Below, in pieces: positions 26,171 to 34,731 of a stretch of 64,000 nucleotides of DNA. This DNA is from Solibacillus sp040273735 (GTDB lineage Bacteria; Bacillota; Bacilli; Bacillales_A; Planococcaceae). Each line of letters starts with the position of its first letter. The first letter of the stretch is position 1. Position numbers and translations under genes: made by a program. The notes beneath the pieces were generated by a model, which worked only from the letters and a program-made list of their open reading frames with translations, was not told the DNA's origin and did no database searches. The DNA lies in the NCBI RefSeq assembly GCF_040273735.1, contig NZ_JBELZM010000006.1, forward strand, positions 116,373 to 180,372. Direction: 5' to 3'.

Positions 26171-27357
26171 CAATTAAACAACAGTTAATGGATAAGCTAG
26201 TAGCTAGGAACGATGAGATGATAGCGATTCGCCGTCATCTGCATGAAAATCCGGAACTTTCCTTTGAAGAACAGCAAACGGCGCAGTATATCGCGGATTT
26301 CTATGAAAATAAAGACGTTACGATCCATCGTAATGTCGGCAATGGCTACGGAATCATTGTAGAAATTCAAGGCCGTCATCCCGGTCCTGTCATTGGAATA
26401 CGTGCAGATTTTGATGCTTTACCAATCGAAGAAGAAACAGATGTCCCATTCAGATCGAAAAACCCTGGTGTCATGCATGCTTGCGGTCATGACGGTCATA
26501 CCGCTTATTTGCTTATTTTAGCGGACTGCCTTATTCAATTAAAAGATGAACTGCACGGAACAGTTAAAATTATTCATCAACATGCAGAGGAAAAACCCCC
26601 CGGTGGTGCCAAAAGTATGGTGGCTTCCGGTTTGCTTGATGATTGCGAAATTATTGTCGGAGCACATTTATTCCCAACATTTAAAGTCGGGCATATCGGT
26701 TACCGTGCTGGCGCTGCAATGGCCGGCCGCTCATTTTTCAAACTTGTTGTCCATGGTACAGGAGGGCATGGTTCGTCCCCTCACCTGGCAAATGATGCGA
26801 TTGTCGCAGCCGCAAATTTTGTAACGACAGTACAAACGGTTATTAGCAGACGGTTAAACCCGTATGATATGGGTGTCATTACAATCGGTTCCTTTGATGG
26901 GAAAGGTACGTTCAATGTTATTAAAGATGCCGTAACACTTGAAGGTGATGTCCGATATATGAACGACGCAGTTCACGCTACGATTGAGCAGGAAATTAAG
27001 CGTTTAGTGAATGGTTTGGAAGTACAGTTTAATGTTACCTGTACGCTTGCATACGAAAAGGATTATCCGCCGTTAGTAAACGATGTAGACTTAACAAACT
27101 TTGTTGTCGAGACATTGGAAGCTTCGGTACAGGAAGAAATCATCACCGTTGAAGAAGCGCCTTTATTCTCTGGTTCCGAGGACTTTGCCTATTATGCACT
27201 TGCAAAGCCTTCCACTTTTTATTATATAGGCTGCCAACCGACGTATTTGGATGTACCTTATATGAACCATCATCCGAAGTTTGATATTGATGAACGGGCA
27301 CTATTAGTTGCAGCAAAAGCTGGCGCTGAAGTCGTTGCTAAATATTGCTTAAAGTAA
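26167..27357 (+). CDS. M20-family amidohydrolase
   Basis: Zinc or manganese amidohydrolase of 396 residues in the HipO/AbgB/IAA-amino-acid-hydrolase group, which cleaves N-acyl amino acids. RRHLHENPELSFEE (about 23-36) and HACGHDGH (about 99-106) are the hallmark motifs; HQHAEEKPPGG holds the catalytic Glu pair, and the dimerisation domain spans about 180-290. It is translationally coupled to the upstream membrane protein, so it probably acts on the compound imported by that system. The substrate is unknown. Confidence 0.85.
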   Translation: MTIKQQLMDKLVARNDEMIAIRRHLHENPELSFEEQQTAQYIADFYENKDVTIHRNVGNGYGIIVEIQGRHPGPVIGIRADFDALPIEEETDVPFRSKNPGVMHACGHDGHTAYLLILADCLIQLKDELHGTVKIIHQHAEEKPPGGAKSMVASGLLDDCEIIVGAHLFPTFKVGHIGYRAGAAMAGRSFFKLVVHGTGGHGSSPHLANDAIVAAANFVTTVQTVISRRLNPYDMGVITIGSFDGKGTFNVIKDAVTLEGDVRYMNDAVHATIEQEIKRLVNGLEVQFNVTCTLAYEKDYPPLVNDVDLTNFVVETLEASVQEEIITVEEAPLFSGSEDFAYYALAKPSTFYYIGCQPTYLDVPYMNHHPKFDIDERALLVAAKAGAEVVAKYCLK

Positions 27358-27365
27358 AACCGCCG

Positions 27366-27408
27366 AAATGCCATTATTCTCTGTAGGAGGAAATGGTATT
27401 TTTTATTA
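27366..27408 (+). terminator. terminator of the DUF5058-M20 operon
   Basis: AAATGCCATT pairs with AATGGTATTT (one G-U pair), followed by TTTTTATT. Confidence 0.65.
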
Positions 27409-27497
27409 AATAAATTTCTTCTAACTAGTTAGTCATACATACACCCCTCTTCAAAATTTCATACGCTATAGGAATTACAGGAAAAGGATGTTTTGCT

Positions 27498-28763
27498 GTG
27501 GTTCAACTAGATGAATATATAATCACGATTCTTGGAAGTACGGGGGGTGTGGCGAAGTCGGTCCTATCGATTTTAAATTACTCAGCTGCCGATAAAAATG
27601 ATCCCATCCATCAAGTTATTGTAAATTCGAAGCTTTATTTAATCGATATCAATCAAAAAACAATGGATTACTATCATCAACTGTTCCCTAATTTAAAGAA
27701 TAAAATAATTGCCGTTCAATTTAATTTGAATGACCTTGATCAATTTACTGAACATTTACGGTCCACCAGCACCAAACTAGTAATTGACGTATCCTGGGCT
27801 GATACGATTGAAATGGTCGAATGCTGCAATAAGCTTGGCGTTCATTATATCAACTCGGCCTTAGAAAACACTGCAGTTGATCTAGACGAAAGCTTGTATG
27901 GCTTTCCGCTTACTGAACGGTATACCCGGTTCGAAAAAAAGAAAGAGGCCTTTACCAATACGAGAGCTATTATCGGCTCAGGTATGAATCCCGGTGTCGT
28001 GCAATGGATGGCGATTAAACTATTGAAGGATCATACGAGTGACCCACCTCAAGCTTGCTATATTTTTGAGCATGACAGTTCTTTTTACAAAGACGAAAAC
28101 CTTGTCGATCCTAAAACGATATATACAACATGGTCTGTTGAATGTTTTCTCGATGAAGCCATTTTAAGCTATCCTATGTTTGTCCGCAATCAGATTCCAC
28201 TCTACATGTACGATCATGTGTATGCGACCGAATTTAAAATTACGTTAAGAGATCGAGAATTTTACGGATGCCTCATGCCCCATGAAGAAGTACTGTCATT
28301 AGGAAAACTATTTGATTTTGAGTTGGGCTTTATTTATCGGGTCAATGAACATACAACGGAACTAATCCGAAATAATTTAGATGATGTGGATGACCTTTGG
28401 AATTGGAAACAAACGTTAATCGACCCTGCTGAAGGGGAGGTTGAAGGAGAAGATCTTGTCGGGGTTCTTTTAGTTTACGAAGATAAGGAAATCTATATGT
28501 ATAACACGATGAAAAGTGAAGATATATTCGAAAAATACAACACGAGTGCCACATACTTTCAGGTAGCGTGCGGAATATATGCAGGTACCGCAAGTTTACT
28601 ATTAGATACGATTCCTTTAGGTGCCTATTATGTCGATGAGTTATTAATGAAGACCGAAAGTAATTACGGAAAATATTTAGCTTACTATATGCAGGATTTT
28701 GTTTTTGGCGAGAATAACAGCTCGGATGGATTATTGCACCAAAGAATAAAGAGAATTAAATAA
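27498..28763 (+). CDS. Saccharopine dehydrogenase/homospermidine-synthase-like oxidoreductase
   Basis: 421-residue NAD(P)-dependent enzyme. The Rossmann motif ITILGSTGGVAKSVLSIL lies at about 9-26, the region LVIDVSWADTIEMVECCNKLGVHYIN is typical of saccharopine dehydrogenase-like proteins, and IGSGMNPGVVQWMA (about 160-173) is a motif shared with homospermidine synthases. The reaction is uncertain: reductive condensation of an amine, or an amino-acid dehydrogenase. The start is a GTG after GGAAAAGGATG. The SET protein gene follows after a terminator. Confidence 0.7.
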   Translation: MVQLDEYIITILGSTGGVAKSVLSILNYSAADKNDPIHQVIVNSKLYLIDINQKTMDYYHQLFPNLKNKIIAVQFNLNDLDQFTEHLRSTSTKLVIDVSWADTIEMVECCNKLGVHYINSALENTAVDLDESLYGFPLTERYTRFEKKKEAFTNTRAIIGSGMNPGVVQWMAIKLLKDHTSDPPQACYIFEHDSSFYKDENLVDPKTIYTTWSVECFLDEAILSYPMFVRNQIPLYMYDHVYATEFKITLRDREFYGCLMPHEEVLSLGKLFDFELGFIYRVNEHTTELIRNNLDDVDDLWNWKQTLIDPAEGEVEGEDLVGVLLVYEDKEIYMYNTMKSEDIFEKYNTSATYFQVACGIYAGTASLLLDTIPLGAYYVDELLMKTESNYGKYLAYYMQDFVFGENNSSDGLLHQRIKRIK

Positions 28764-28785
28764 TCGTATTAGATTTGTGAAACAA

Positions 28786-28817
28786 ACCATGTAGAAGTAA
28801 TTTTTCTACATGGTTTT
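28786..28817 (+). terminator. terminator of the saccharopine-dehydrogenase-like gene
   Basis: ACCATGTAGAA (28786-28796) pairs with TTCTACATGGT (28804-28814), followed by TTT. Confidence 0.75.
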
Positions 28818-29006
28818 CTAATGAAATGGACTCCGCAAAACAACATAAAATTCACGTGCATCATAGCCTCTAAAAAAGACGAAAGCCTATTCCAAATAGA
28901 AAGTAATAACATAAACATATTAAAACAATCTGATTTCAAGGAAATAGCATAACCCCCACTCAACAAAGCGTTTGAATGGGTTTACTTTTAAGGAGGAATA
29001 ACAAAA

Positions 29007-29591
29007 ATGATGCACCCGGATACAGAAATTCAATTTGTCAGTGAGCAGGTAGGCGTCGGTGTCTTTGCAACAAAATTAATACCAAAAGGAACGATTGTCT
29101 GGATTAAAGATGAGCTTGACCTAAGGCTGACAGAGGAGTTTATTGAAAGCCTTGGTGAATTGCAAAAAGCGGATGTCTACAAATACGCGTATTTAGAATC
29201 TGACGGAATCTATGTTCTTCATTGGGATCATGCAAAATATATGAATCACAGTTTCAATCCAAATTGTGTCGATACAGCATATAATTTCCAAATGGCTGTG
29301 AGAGACATTCAACCTGGCGAGCAATTAACATGTGATTACGGAACTTTGGGAGATGATGAGGAATTTGAATGCATCCCTGAGGAAGGTACATCAAGAACAA
29401 AAGTAACGGCAAATGACTATTTAACCTATTATGAAGAATGGGATGAGATGGCACGGGAAACATTCAAATATTTTAATGCAGTAGAGCAGCCGTTAAAATA
29501 TTTAATCGACAAACAATATGTTAATAAAGTGAATGCTGTTGCGAATGGCGAAGCCTTAATGGATTCCATTCTCAAGCTATTCATAAATTAA
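29007..29591 (+). CDS. SET-domain protein (putative lysine methyltransferase)
   Basis: 194 residues, of which about 8-125 form a compact SET domain. VGVGVFATKLIPKGTIVW is the N-terminal strand region, YMNHSFNPNC (about 82-91) is the AdoMet-binding NHS motif, and GEQLTCDYG (about 112-120) carries the catalytic Tyr. The C-terminal helical part is unknown. Bacterial SET proteins are uncommon and their protein targets in Bacillota are mostly undefined. The RBS AAGGAGGAA precedes two adjacent ATGs. The upstream oxidoreductase may be functionally linked. Confidence 0.83.
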   Translation: MMHPDTEIQFVSEQVGVGVFATKLIPKGTIVWIKDELDLRLTEEFIESLGELQKADVYKYAYLESDGIYVLHWDHAKYMNHSFNPNCVDTAYNFQMAVRDIQPGEQLTCDYGTLGDDEEFECIPEEGTSRTKVTANDYLTYYEEWDEMARETFKYFNAVEQPLKYLIDKQYVNKVNAVANGEALMDSILKLFIN

Positions 29592-29622
29592 AAAAAGAAA
29601 CTTCAGAACCCCTTTAAAACAT

Positions 29623-29653
29623 GAAAACCGCACTTGTTTAAAGTACGGTTTTC
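29623..29653. terminator. bidirectional terminator
   Basis: GAAAACCGCACTT pairs with AAGTACGGTTTTC between the convergent SET and topB genes. Confidence 0.8.
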
Positions 29654-29680
29654 CAATCGAGCATTTAATTATTTAAATGA

Positions 29681-31870
29681 TTAGTCATCAAATTTCATGC
29701 CTTTTAATAAATCAGCAAATGCGTTATTAATTGGCTCTGCTTCTTTTTCTTGCTGCTTTAAATAATTTTGAACACTGCGTTTATCGACTTTACCGCCGCC
29801 TTCTTTTTTACGGCGTGCTTCAAATGCGGATAATTTTTCGCGGTAACCGCATTTGCATACGAAAATCTGGCCGTCTCCTTGTCCGTGCAGCTCCAACTTT
29901 TTCTTACACTGCGGGCAGCGAGCATTCGTTACGCGTGAGACGTTTTTGCGGTGACCACATTCACGGTCCTGGCATACGAGCATTTTGCCTTTTTTCCCGT
30001 TTACTTCAAGCATCGGCTTTCCGCAATCCGGGCAGGACTTCGTTGAAATATTATCGTGCTTGAACTTTTTATCGCTGTTTTTAATGTCAGCAACGATTGC
30101 TTTCGTGTGCTGCTTCATTTCATTAATGAAGACATCTTTTTTCAGCTTGCCTTTAGCAATTTGCTCAAGCTTTTGTTCCCACTGTGCTGTCGTTTCCGGA
30201 GATTTCAGTTCATTCGGCACTAAATCCAGCAGCTGGCGGCCTTTTGACGTAATATGAATATCTTTTCCACGCTTTTCAATAAGGAATGAATTGAACAGTT
30301 TATCAATTATATCAGCACGTGTTGCAACAGTTCCTAATCCGCCAGTTGACTTTAATGTATCGGCAAGTGCTTTATTTTGCGTATTCATATATTTCGCCGG
30401 ATTTTCCATAGCTGTCAGTATCGTTGCCTCTGTAAAACGCGCTGGCGGTTTCGTTTGACCTGAAGTTTGGGCTAGTAATGATACGTTTAGCACTTGTCCT
30501 TTTTCAAGGCGCGGTAACAGCTGTTCCTTTACATCTTCTGAAGTTTCCTCGTCATCAAAACGATTCGAGTACACTTCTTTCCAACCGGCAGTAATTACCG
30601 TTTTACCGCGTGCGATAAATTTCTCTTTCCCGATTTCGGCTTGAACTGTTAACTGCTCATACTCATGTGCAGGGAAAAGAACTGCAAGGAAACGCTTTAC
30701 GACTAAATCGTAAATTTTGCGTTCTTTATCATTAAAATTCGCAAAGTTTACATATTCTTCAGTCGGAATGATTGCATGGTGATCCGAAACTTTACTATCG
30801 TCAACAAACGATTTGTTTGCTTTAATCGGCTTTGTTATTACTTTGTTCGCTAAAGTACGGTATTCTCCTACTGCACATGCTTTAAGACGTTCAGGCAATG
30901 TGCTGACAATATCAGATGATAAATAACGTGAATCTGTACGCGGGTATGTGAGCACTTTATGTGATTCATATAGCTTTTGCATAATATTCAGCGTTTCTTT
31001 TGCCGAGTAGCCGAATAATTTGTTTGCATCACGTTGTAATTCAGTTAAATCATATAGTCCTGGTGAGAACGTCTTTTTCGGTTTACGTTCAATGTCGATT
31101 ACTTTCGCATTTTGCTTATCCAGTGTGTTGACGATTCGATCAACCTTTTCTTTATCGAAACTGCGCGAATTGCCGTTTTGATCTTGCCAAGTTAATTTCA
31201 GCTCTTTCGTTTGGGCTTCAATCCCATAATACGTTTGAGGATTAAAATGCTTAATTTCATCTTCACGGGCCGCAACTATTGCGACAACCGGGGTCTGTAC
31301 ACGACCTGTATTAAGCTGTGCATTGAATTTCGTAGATAATGCACGACTTGCGTTCAGCCCGATATACCAGTCGGCTTCACTTCGGGCAACCGCTGCATAA
31401 TATAGATTTTCATATGCTTTCCCCGGCTTTAAATTCGCAAAGCCTTCTTTAATTGCTTTATCGGTAACAGATGATATCCATAATCGTTTAACCGGCTTAT
31501 TTACTTTTGCACGTTCAATAATCCAGCGTGCAACTAATTCCCCTTCGCGACCTGCATCAGTTGCAATGATAATTTCTTTGACATCATTACGTGTAAGCTG
31601 TGATTTTACTGCATTGTACTGTTTGCTTGTTTGCTTGATCGTTGTTAATTTCAGACGTTCAGGCAGCATCGGTAAATCGGCTAAATCCCACTTCTTATAT
31701 TTCTCATCGTAGCTTTCCGGATCTGCCAGCGTTACTAAATGTCCCAACGCCCATGTGACGATATATTTGTCTCCTTCTAAAAATCCATTACCTTTTTTAT
31801 GACACTTCAGCACATTTGCAATATCGCGTGCTACTGAAGGTTTCTCTGCTAATACTAAGCTTTTAACCAT
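29681..31870 (-). CDS. topB: DNA topoisomerase III
   Basis: Type IA topoisomerase of 729 residues, which decatenates and unlinks replication and recombination intermediates. A Toprim domain (SLVLAEKPSVARDIA; IIATDAGREGELVARWI) leads into the core, and the active-site Tyr lies in the TYPRTDSRYLS motif. The C-terminus carries two Cys4 zinc ribbons (CPDCGKPM...CQDRECG and CPQCKKKL...CKCG). I start it at the ATG at 31870 (MVKSLVLAEKP), preceded by AAAGGA; the longer frame to 31903 lacks a ribosome site. Confidence 0.92.
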   Translation of the reverse strand: MVKSLVLAEKPSVARDIANVLKCHKKGNGFLEGDKYIVTWALGHLVTLADPESYDEKYKKWDLADLPMLPERLKLTTIKQTSKQYNAVKSQLTRNDVKEIIIATDAGREGELVARWIIERAKVNKPVKRLWISSVTDKAIKEGFANLKPGKAYENLYYAAVARSEADWYIGLNASRALSTKFNAQLNTGRVQTPVVAIVAAREDEIKHFNPQTYYGIEAQTKELKLTWQDQNGNSRSFDKEKVDRIVNTLDKQNAKVIDIERKPKKTFSPGLYDLTELQRDANKLFGYSAKETLNIMQKLYESHKVLTYPRTDSRYLSSDIVSTLPERLKACAVGEYRTLANKVITKPIKANKSFVDDSKVSDHHAIIPTEEYVNFANFNDKERKIYDLVVKRFLAVLFPAHEYEQLTVQAEIGKEKFIARGKTVITAGWKEVYSNRFDDEETSEDVKEQLLPRLEKGQVLNVSLLAQTSGQTKPPARFTEATILTAMENPAKYMNTQNKALADTLKSTGGLGTVATRADIIDKLFNSFLIEKRGKDIHITSKGRQLLDLVPNELKSPETTAQWEQKLEQIAKGKLKKDVFINEMKQHTKAIVADIKNSDKKFKHDNISTKSCPDCGKPMLEVNGKKGKMLVCQDRECGHRKNVSRVTNARCPQCKKKLELHGQGDGQIFVCKCGYREKLSAFEARRKKEGGGKVDKRSVQNYLKQQEKEAEPINNAFADLLKGMKFDD

Positions 31871-32266
31871 TGAAAACAATCCTTTCGTAACTCTTTGAAC
31901 CAACTATACCATACATTAATAGTGCCAAGATGTATTTGAATTACGACTCGTTTTTGGAATAGATTTTAAGATGTCACAGAAAATTTGTTATAAGAATATA
32001 ATTTGATGTTTAGCTTTTAAAAAGCTGGGGTATATTAGTATTAAGAAACAAAATTATTCAAATAAAACTTAAAAATTGTTTGTGGTTAGTTGATTGTGAA
32101 TATGTTCTTTGGTAAAAGGTAAAAAAATTATTTGTATACATAAATTTTTACTTATTATTCCTTTAATTCAATAGTAAAGTACTATTAACTCGATATATTC
32201 AACTCATACTTTCCCTTCATTTGTACGAAAAATCAAAATTTTCTTCTTCTTTTCGAATATTTTTAG

Positions 32267-32295
32267 TAGACATTTGGATAATGTTGTTATACAAT
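32267..32295 (+). promoter_or_regulatory. Probable sigma-A promoter of the cold-shock gene
   Basis: TAGACA (32267-32272), 17-bp spacer, TACAAT (32290-32295). Transcription from near 32302 would give a roughly 137-nt leader, a length typical of csp mRNAs. Confidence 0.6.
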
Positions 32296-32329
32296 AAACT
32301 TAATTAAATTGCTTAAGCTGTTTACGATC

Positions 32330-32394
32330 AATTCACATATTAAAAAAGTGAACGTGTACGCTCCGCTCCCTTTTTTAATGTGTGAATTTTTTAT
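32330..32394 (+). promoter_or_regulatory. 19-bp hairpin in the csp 5' leader
   Basis: Arms 32330-32348 and 32370-32388 match at 18 of 19 positions, enclose a 21-nt loop and are followed by TTTTTATA. It is placed 50 bp before the start codon and looks like an attenuator-type terminator or a thermosensing structure. Confidence 0.65.
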
Positions 32395-32438
32395 ACATTT
32401 AGCAATTCAATTAATTAATTTTTTGGAGGTTTTCTCTC

Positions 32439-32639
32439 ATGCAACAAGGTACAGTAAAATGGTTTAACTCAGAAAAAGGTTTCGGTTTCATCGAAGTTGA
32501 AGGCGGTAACGATGTATTCGTACACTTCTCAGCTATCCAAGGCGAAGGTTTCAAAACTTTAGACGAAGGTCAAAAAGTTGAATTCGACGTTGAAGAAGGC
32601 AACCGTGGCCCACAAGCTACTAACGTTACAAAACTTTAA
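32439..32639 (+). CDS. Cold-shock protein (CspA/B family)
   Basis: 66-residue single OB-fold RNA/DNA chaperone. Both RNA-binding motifs are intact: RNP1 KGFGFIEV (about 14-21) and RNP2 VFVHFSAI (about 26-33). The preceding RBS GGAGG and optimised codons indicate high expression. The long structured leader suggests cold-responsive control. The cspB/cspC/cspD distinction cannot be made from sequence alone. Confidence 0.93.
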   Translation: MQQGTVKWFNSEKGFGFIEVEGGNDVFVHFSAIQGEGFKTLDEGQKVEFDVEEGNRGPQATNVTKL

Positions 32640-32672
32640 TTCTAACGAATTAAGTTCACATAGTTAGTTGCA

Positions 32673-32706
32673 AGAAGCATACTCTATCGGGTATGCTTCT
32701 TTTTAT
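32673..32706 (+). terminator. terminator of the cold-shock gene
   Basis: AGAAGCATAC (32673-32682) pairs with GTATGCTTCT (32691-32700), followed by TTTTTA. Confidence 0.85.
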
Positions 32707-32722
32707 AGTTTCATAATGATAA

Positions 32723-32764
32723 AAAACAGCTGTGCCAAAGTTTAACTTACGGCACAGCTGTTTC
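32723..32764. terminator. hairpin overlapping the end of the 72-codon gene
   Basis: AAACAGCTGTGCC pairs with GGCACAGCTGTTT (32751-32763). The stop codon of the small gene lies in the loop. Confidence 0.7.
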
Positions 32765-32960
32765 TATTTCCAAACCTATTGTACGTTTCTTGAATAATAT
32801 AATCGATATGATAACAGCTACTATTGGAAGCTGGGGACATCACGAGACCGCGTAACATATTGGCTTGCCCGTTCGTCTGTGTTAATTGAGGGGCTAAAAT
32901 TTTTATTGCTTCTTTCCCAAACTTCATTTGCAAATTTTGAACCTCTATAATGTTTGCCAT
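32742..32960 (-). CDS. Small hypothetical protein, 72 aa
   Basis: I do not recognise this protein. A very good ribosome site (AGGGAGGAACAAATA) precedes the ATG and the first about 48 residues (MANIIEVQNLQMKFGKEAIK...) look protein-like and amphipathic. The last residues are encoded by the arm of a terminator-type hairpin with the stop in its loop, which suggests that the 3' end is truncated or rearranged. No partner gene is evident. Confidence 0.45.
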   Translation of the reverse strand: MANIIEVQNLQMKFGKEAIKILAPQLTQTNGQANMLRGLVMSPASNSSCYHIDYIIQETYNRFGNRNSCAVS

Positions 32961-33413
32961 TATTTGTTCCTCCCTTGATTCGTTGTTACCTTTAATTAAT
33001 GGAGAATAGAAATGACGGCATTATTTCGACGGTGAATTGTCGCAAAATGAAGGTGTTTGGTGTTATAGATCGATAAAATACACGGGCTATTTCCCAGGAA
33101 ATCTATATTCCGACAATTTCTTTTACCTCCGTAAGCTTTGTGCGAGATAATGTTACTTCCGATTTGTTTGTACCTTGAAGGGATAAGCTGTAAATGTTGC
33201 TGGTCCACGTAATTATTTCCCTTACTTTTTGTAAATTGAAAATATAAGATCGGTACACCCCAAATGGTGCAACCGCTTCTCAAGTTCACTCAAAGTGAGC
33301 GTGCAAGGGTACCCTTCTCGAGAACATATCCCCCTTTTGTCCTTCTCCAAATTCACAAAATAAGAAAAAGCTATCACTCGGATTTCTCCATGCAATAGCT
33401 TCCCTAAATTTAC
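32961..33413. other. Intergenic region, no supported gene
   Basis: 453 bp with only interrupted frames on both strands. The plus strand has several short in-phase stretches broken by stops, which may be decayed coding sequence, but I cannot identify it. A weak hairpin near 33366-33405 ends the downstream aminotransferase gene. Confidence 0.4.
33366..33405 (-). terminator. terminator of the aminotransferase gene
   Basis: On the minus strand GAAGCTAT pairs with ATAGCTTT, followed by TTCTTATTTT. Confidence 0.55.
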
Positions 33414-34580
33414 TTATAAAATTTCCGCTAAACGTTTAATACCCTCTTCAATAATTTCAGGTGTTGCATTTGTATAGTTCAGACGCAGTGTATTTACCGA
33501 TTCTTTATCTGTGTAAAATGGATTTCCCGGCACGAATGCTACTTTTTTCTCCATCGCTTCCGAAAACTTATCAAGCGCATTTACACCTTCCGGAAGAGTT
33601 ACCCATACAAACATACCGCCTTCAGGTTTCGTATACTTTACATACGGCGGGAAGTATTTTTCCATTGCATCCAGCATTGCATCAGCCTGTGTTTTGTAGA
33701 GCGCTATAATTTTTTCAACATGCGCTTCATACTCATTCGTCGTTAAATACTGATGCAAAATATATTGTGCGAAAATGTTTGTATGTAAATCCGTTGCCTG
33801 CTTCGCTGTTTCGACATGATTCAGCAGTTCATGGTTTTTTGTCAAAATATAACCTAGGCGCATACCAGGTGTAACCGTTTTTGAAAACGAACCTAATACG
33901 ACACTGTTTGTCATCTTCCCTGCCGCGATATATGGCAGATGTTCCCCAGTAAAACGAAGCTCCCCGTATGGATCATCCTCGATAAAAATGACATCTTGAT
34001 CTTTTACCGCTTCAAATACTTTTTCACGGCGCTCTTTCGTATACGTTAACCCAGTAGGATTTTGGAAATTCGGAACTGTGTATACCATTTTCACATTTGG
34101 CTGTATCAGTGCATCCTTCAACTGTTCTACATTCAGCCCTTCTGTTTCCAGTGTTACACCGTAGAAACTTGGTTCACGTAATGTAAAAGCCTGGATCGCT
34201 CCTAAATAGCCGGGCTCCTCAATAACAACCCCGTCCCCTTTGTTCAGCAGAACTTTAGAAATAAGTTCCAATGCCTGTTGTGATCCTGTCGTAATAAGTA
34301 CATCATCTGCTGTATAATTTAAATTCAACTGCTTGTTATTATATTTTTCTGCAATATACTGACGTAGCGGCAAATAGCCTTGTGTCGTAGAATATTGAAA
34401 TACCTTTGCACCATTTGCATCAATCGCATCATTTACCGACTGCTTTAACTCGTCAATTGGAAATGAGATTGGATTTGGCAAGCCTCCCGCAAATGAAATG
34501 ACGTCGAATACATCCGTAACTTTTAAAATATTTCGAATGAATGATGACGGTGTTTTTAAAATACTATCAGAATATTGCAT
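33414..34580 (-). CDS. PLP-dependent aminotransferase (2-aminoadipate/LysN-like)
   Basis: Fold-type I aminotransferase of 388 residues in the MocR/LysN/ARO8 branch but without the N-terminal HTH. Motifs include SFAGGLPNP (about 29-37), the cofactor loop GSQQALELI, NFQNPTGLTY (about 172-181), EDDPYGELRF and the Schiff-base Lys in GSFSKTVTPGMRLGYI. Relatives convert 2-aminoadipate, branched-chain or aromatic amino acids. The exact substrate is unresolved; no lysine-pathway gene is adjacent. Confidence 0.82.
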   Translation of the reverse strand: MQYSDSILKTPSSFIRNILKVTDVFDVISFAGGLPNPISFPIDELKQSVNDAIDANGAKVFQYSTTQGYLPLRQYIAEKYNNKQLNLNYTADDVLITTGSQQALELISKVLLNKGDGVVIEEPGYLGAIQAFTLREPSFYGVTLETEGLNVEQLKDALIQPNVKMVYTVPNFQNPTGLTYTKERREKVFEAVKDQDVIFIEDDPYGELRFTGEHLPYIAAGKMTNSVVLGSFSKTVTPGMRLGYILTKNHELLNHVETAKQATDLHTNIFAQYILHQYLTTNEYEAHVEKIIALYKTQADAMLDAMEKYFPPYVKYTKPEGGMFVWVTLPEGVNALDKFSEAMEKKVAFVPGNPFYTDKESVNTLRLNYTNATPEIIEEGIKRLAEIL

Positions 34581-34731
34581 AGTGAATTCTCTTCCTTTTT
34601 GTAATTTTCAAAAAATTTTATCACTTTTTAACGGAATAAACAATAGGCATGTACCATTTTAGAAGATACATGCTTATTGCTAGTAAGTTAATGTCATGAA
34701 GCTGTTATTCTAATCAATTACTTAACAGAAA

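Larger units (their letters stand above)
31871..32438 (+). other. Long AT-rich leader region of the cold-shock gene
   Basis: 568 bp between topB and csp. The first about 390 bp hold no convincing gene. The last about 170 bp hold the promoter and a long hairpin, listed separately. Confidence 0.6.

Noticed and set aside
32996..33289. 97-codon minus-strand frame
   Set aside because: No ribosome site, composition unlike neighbours (many Cys/Trp/Tyr) and no family recognised; it is probably chance in an intergenic region.
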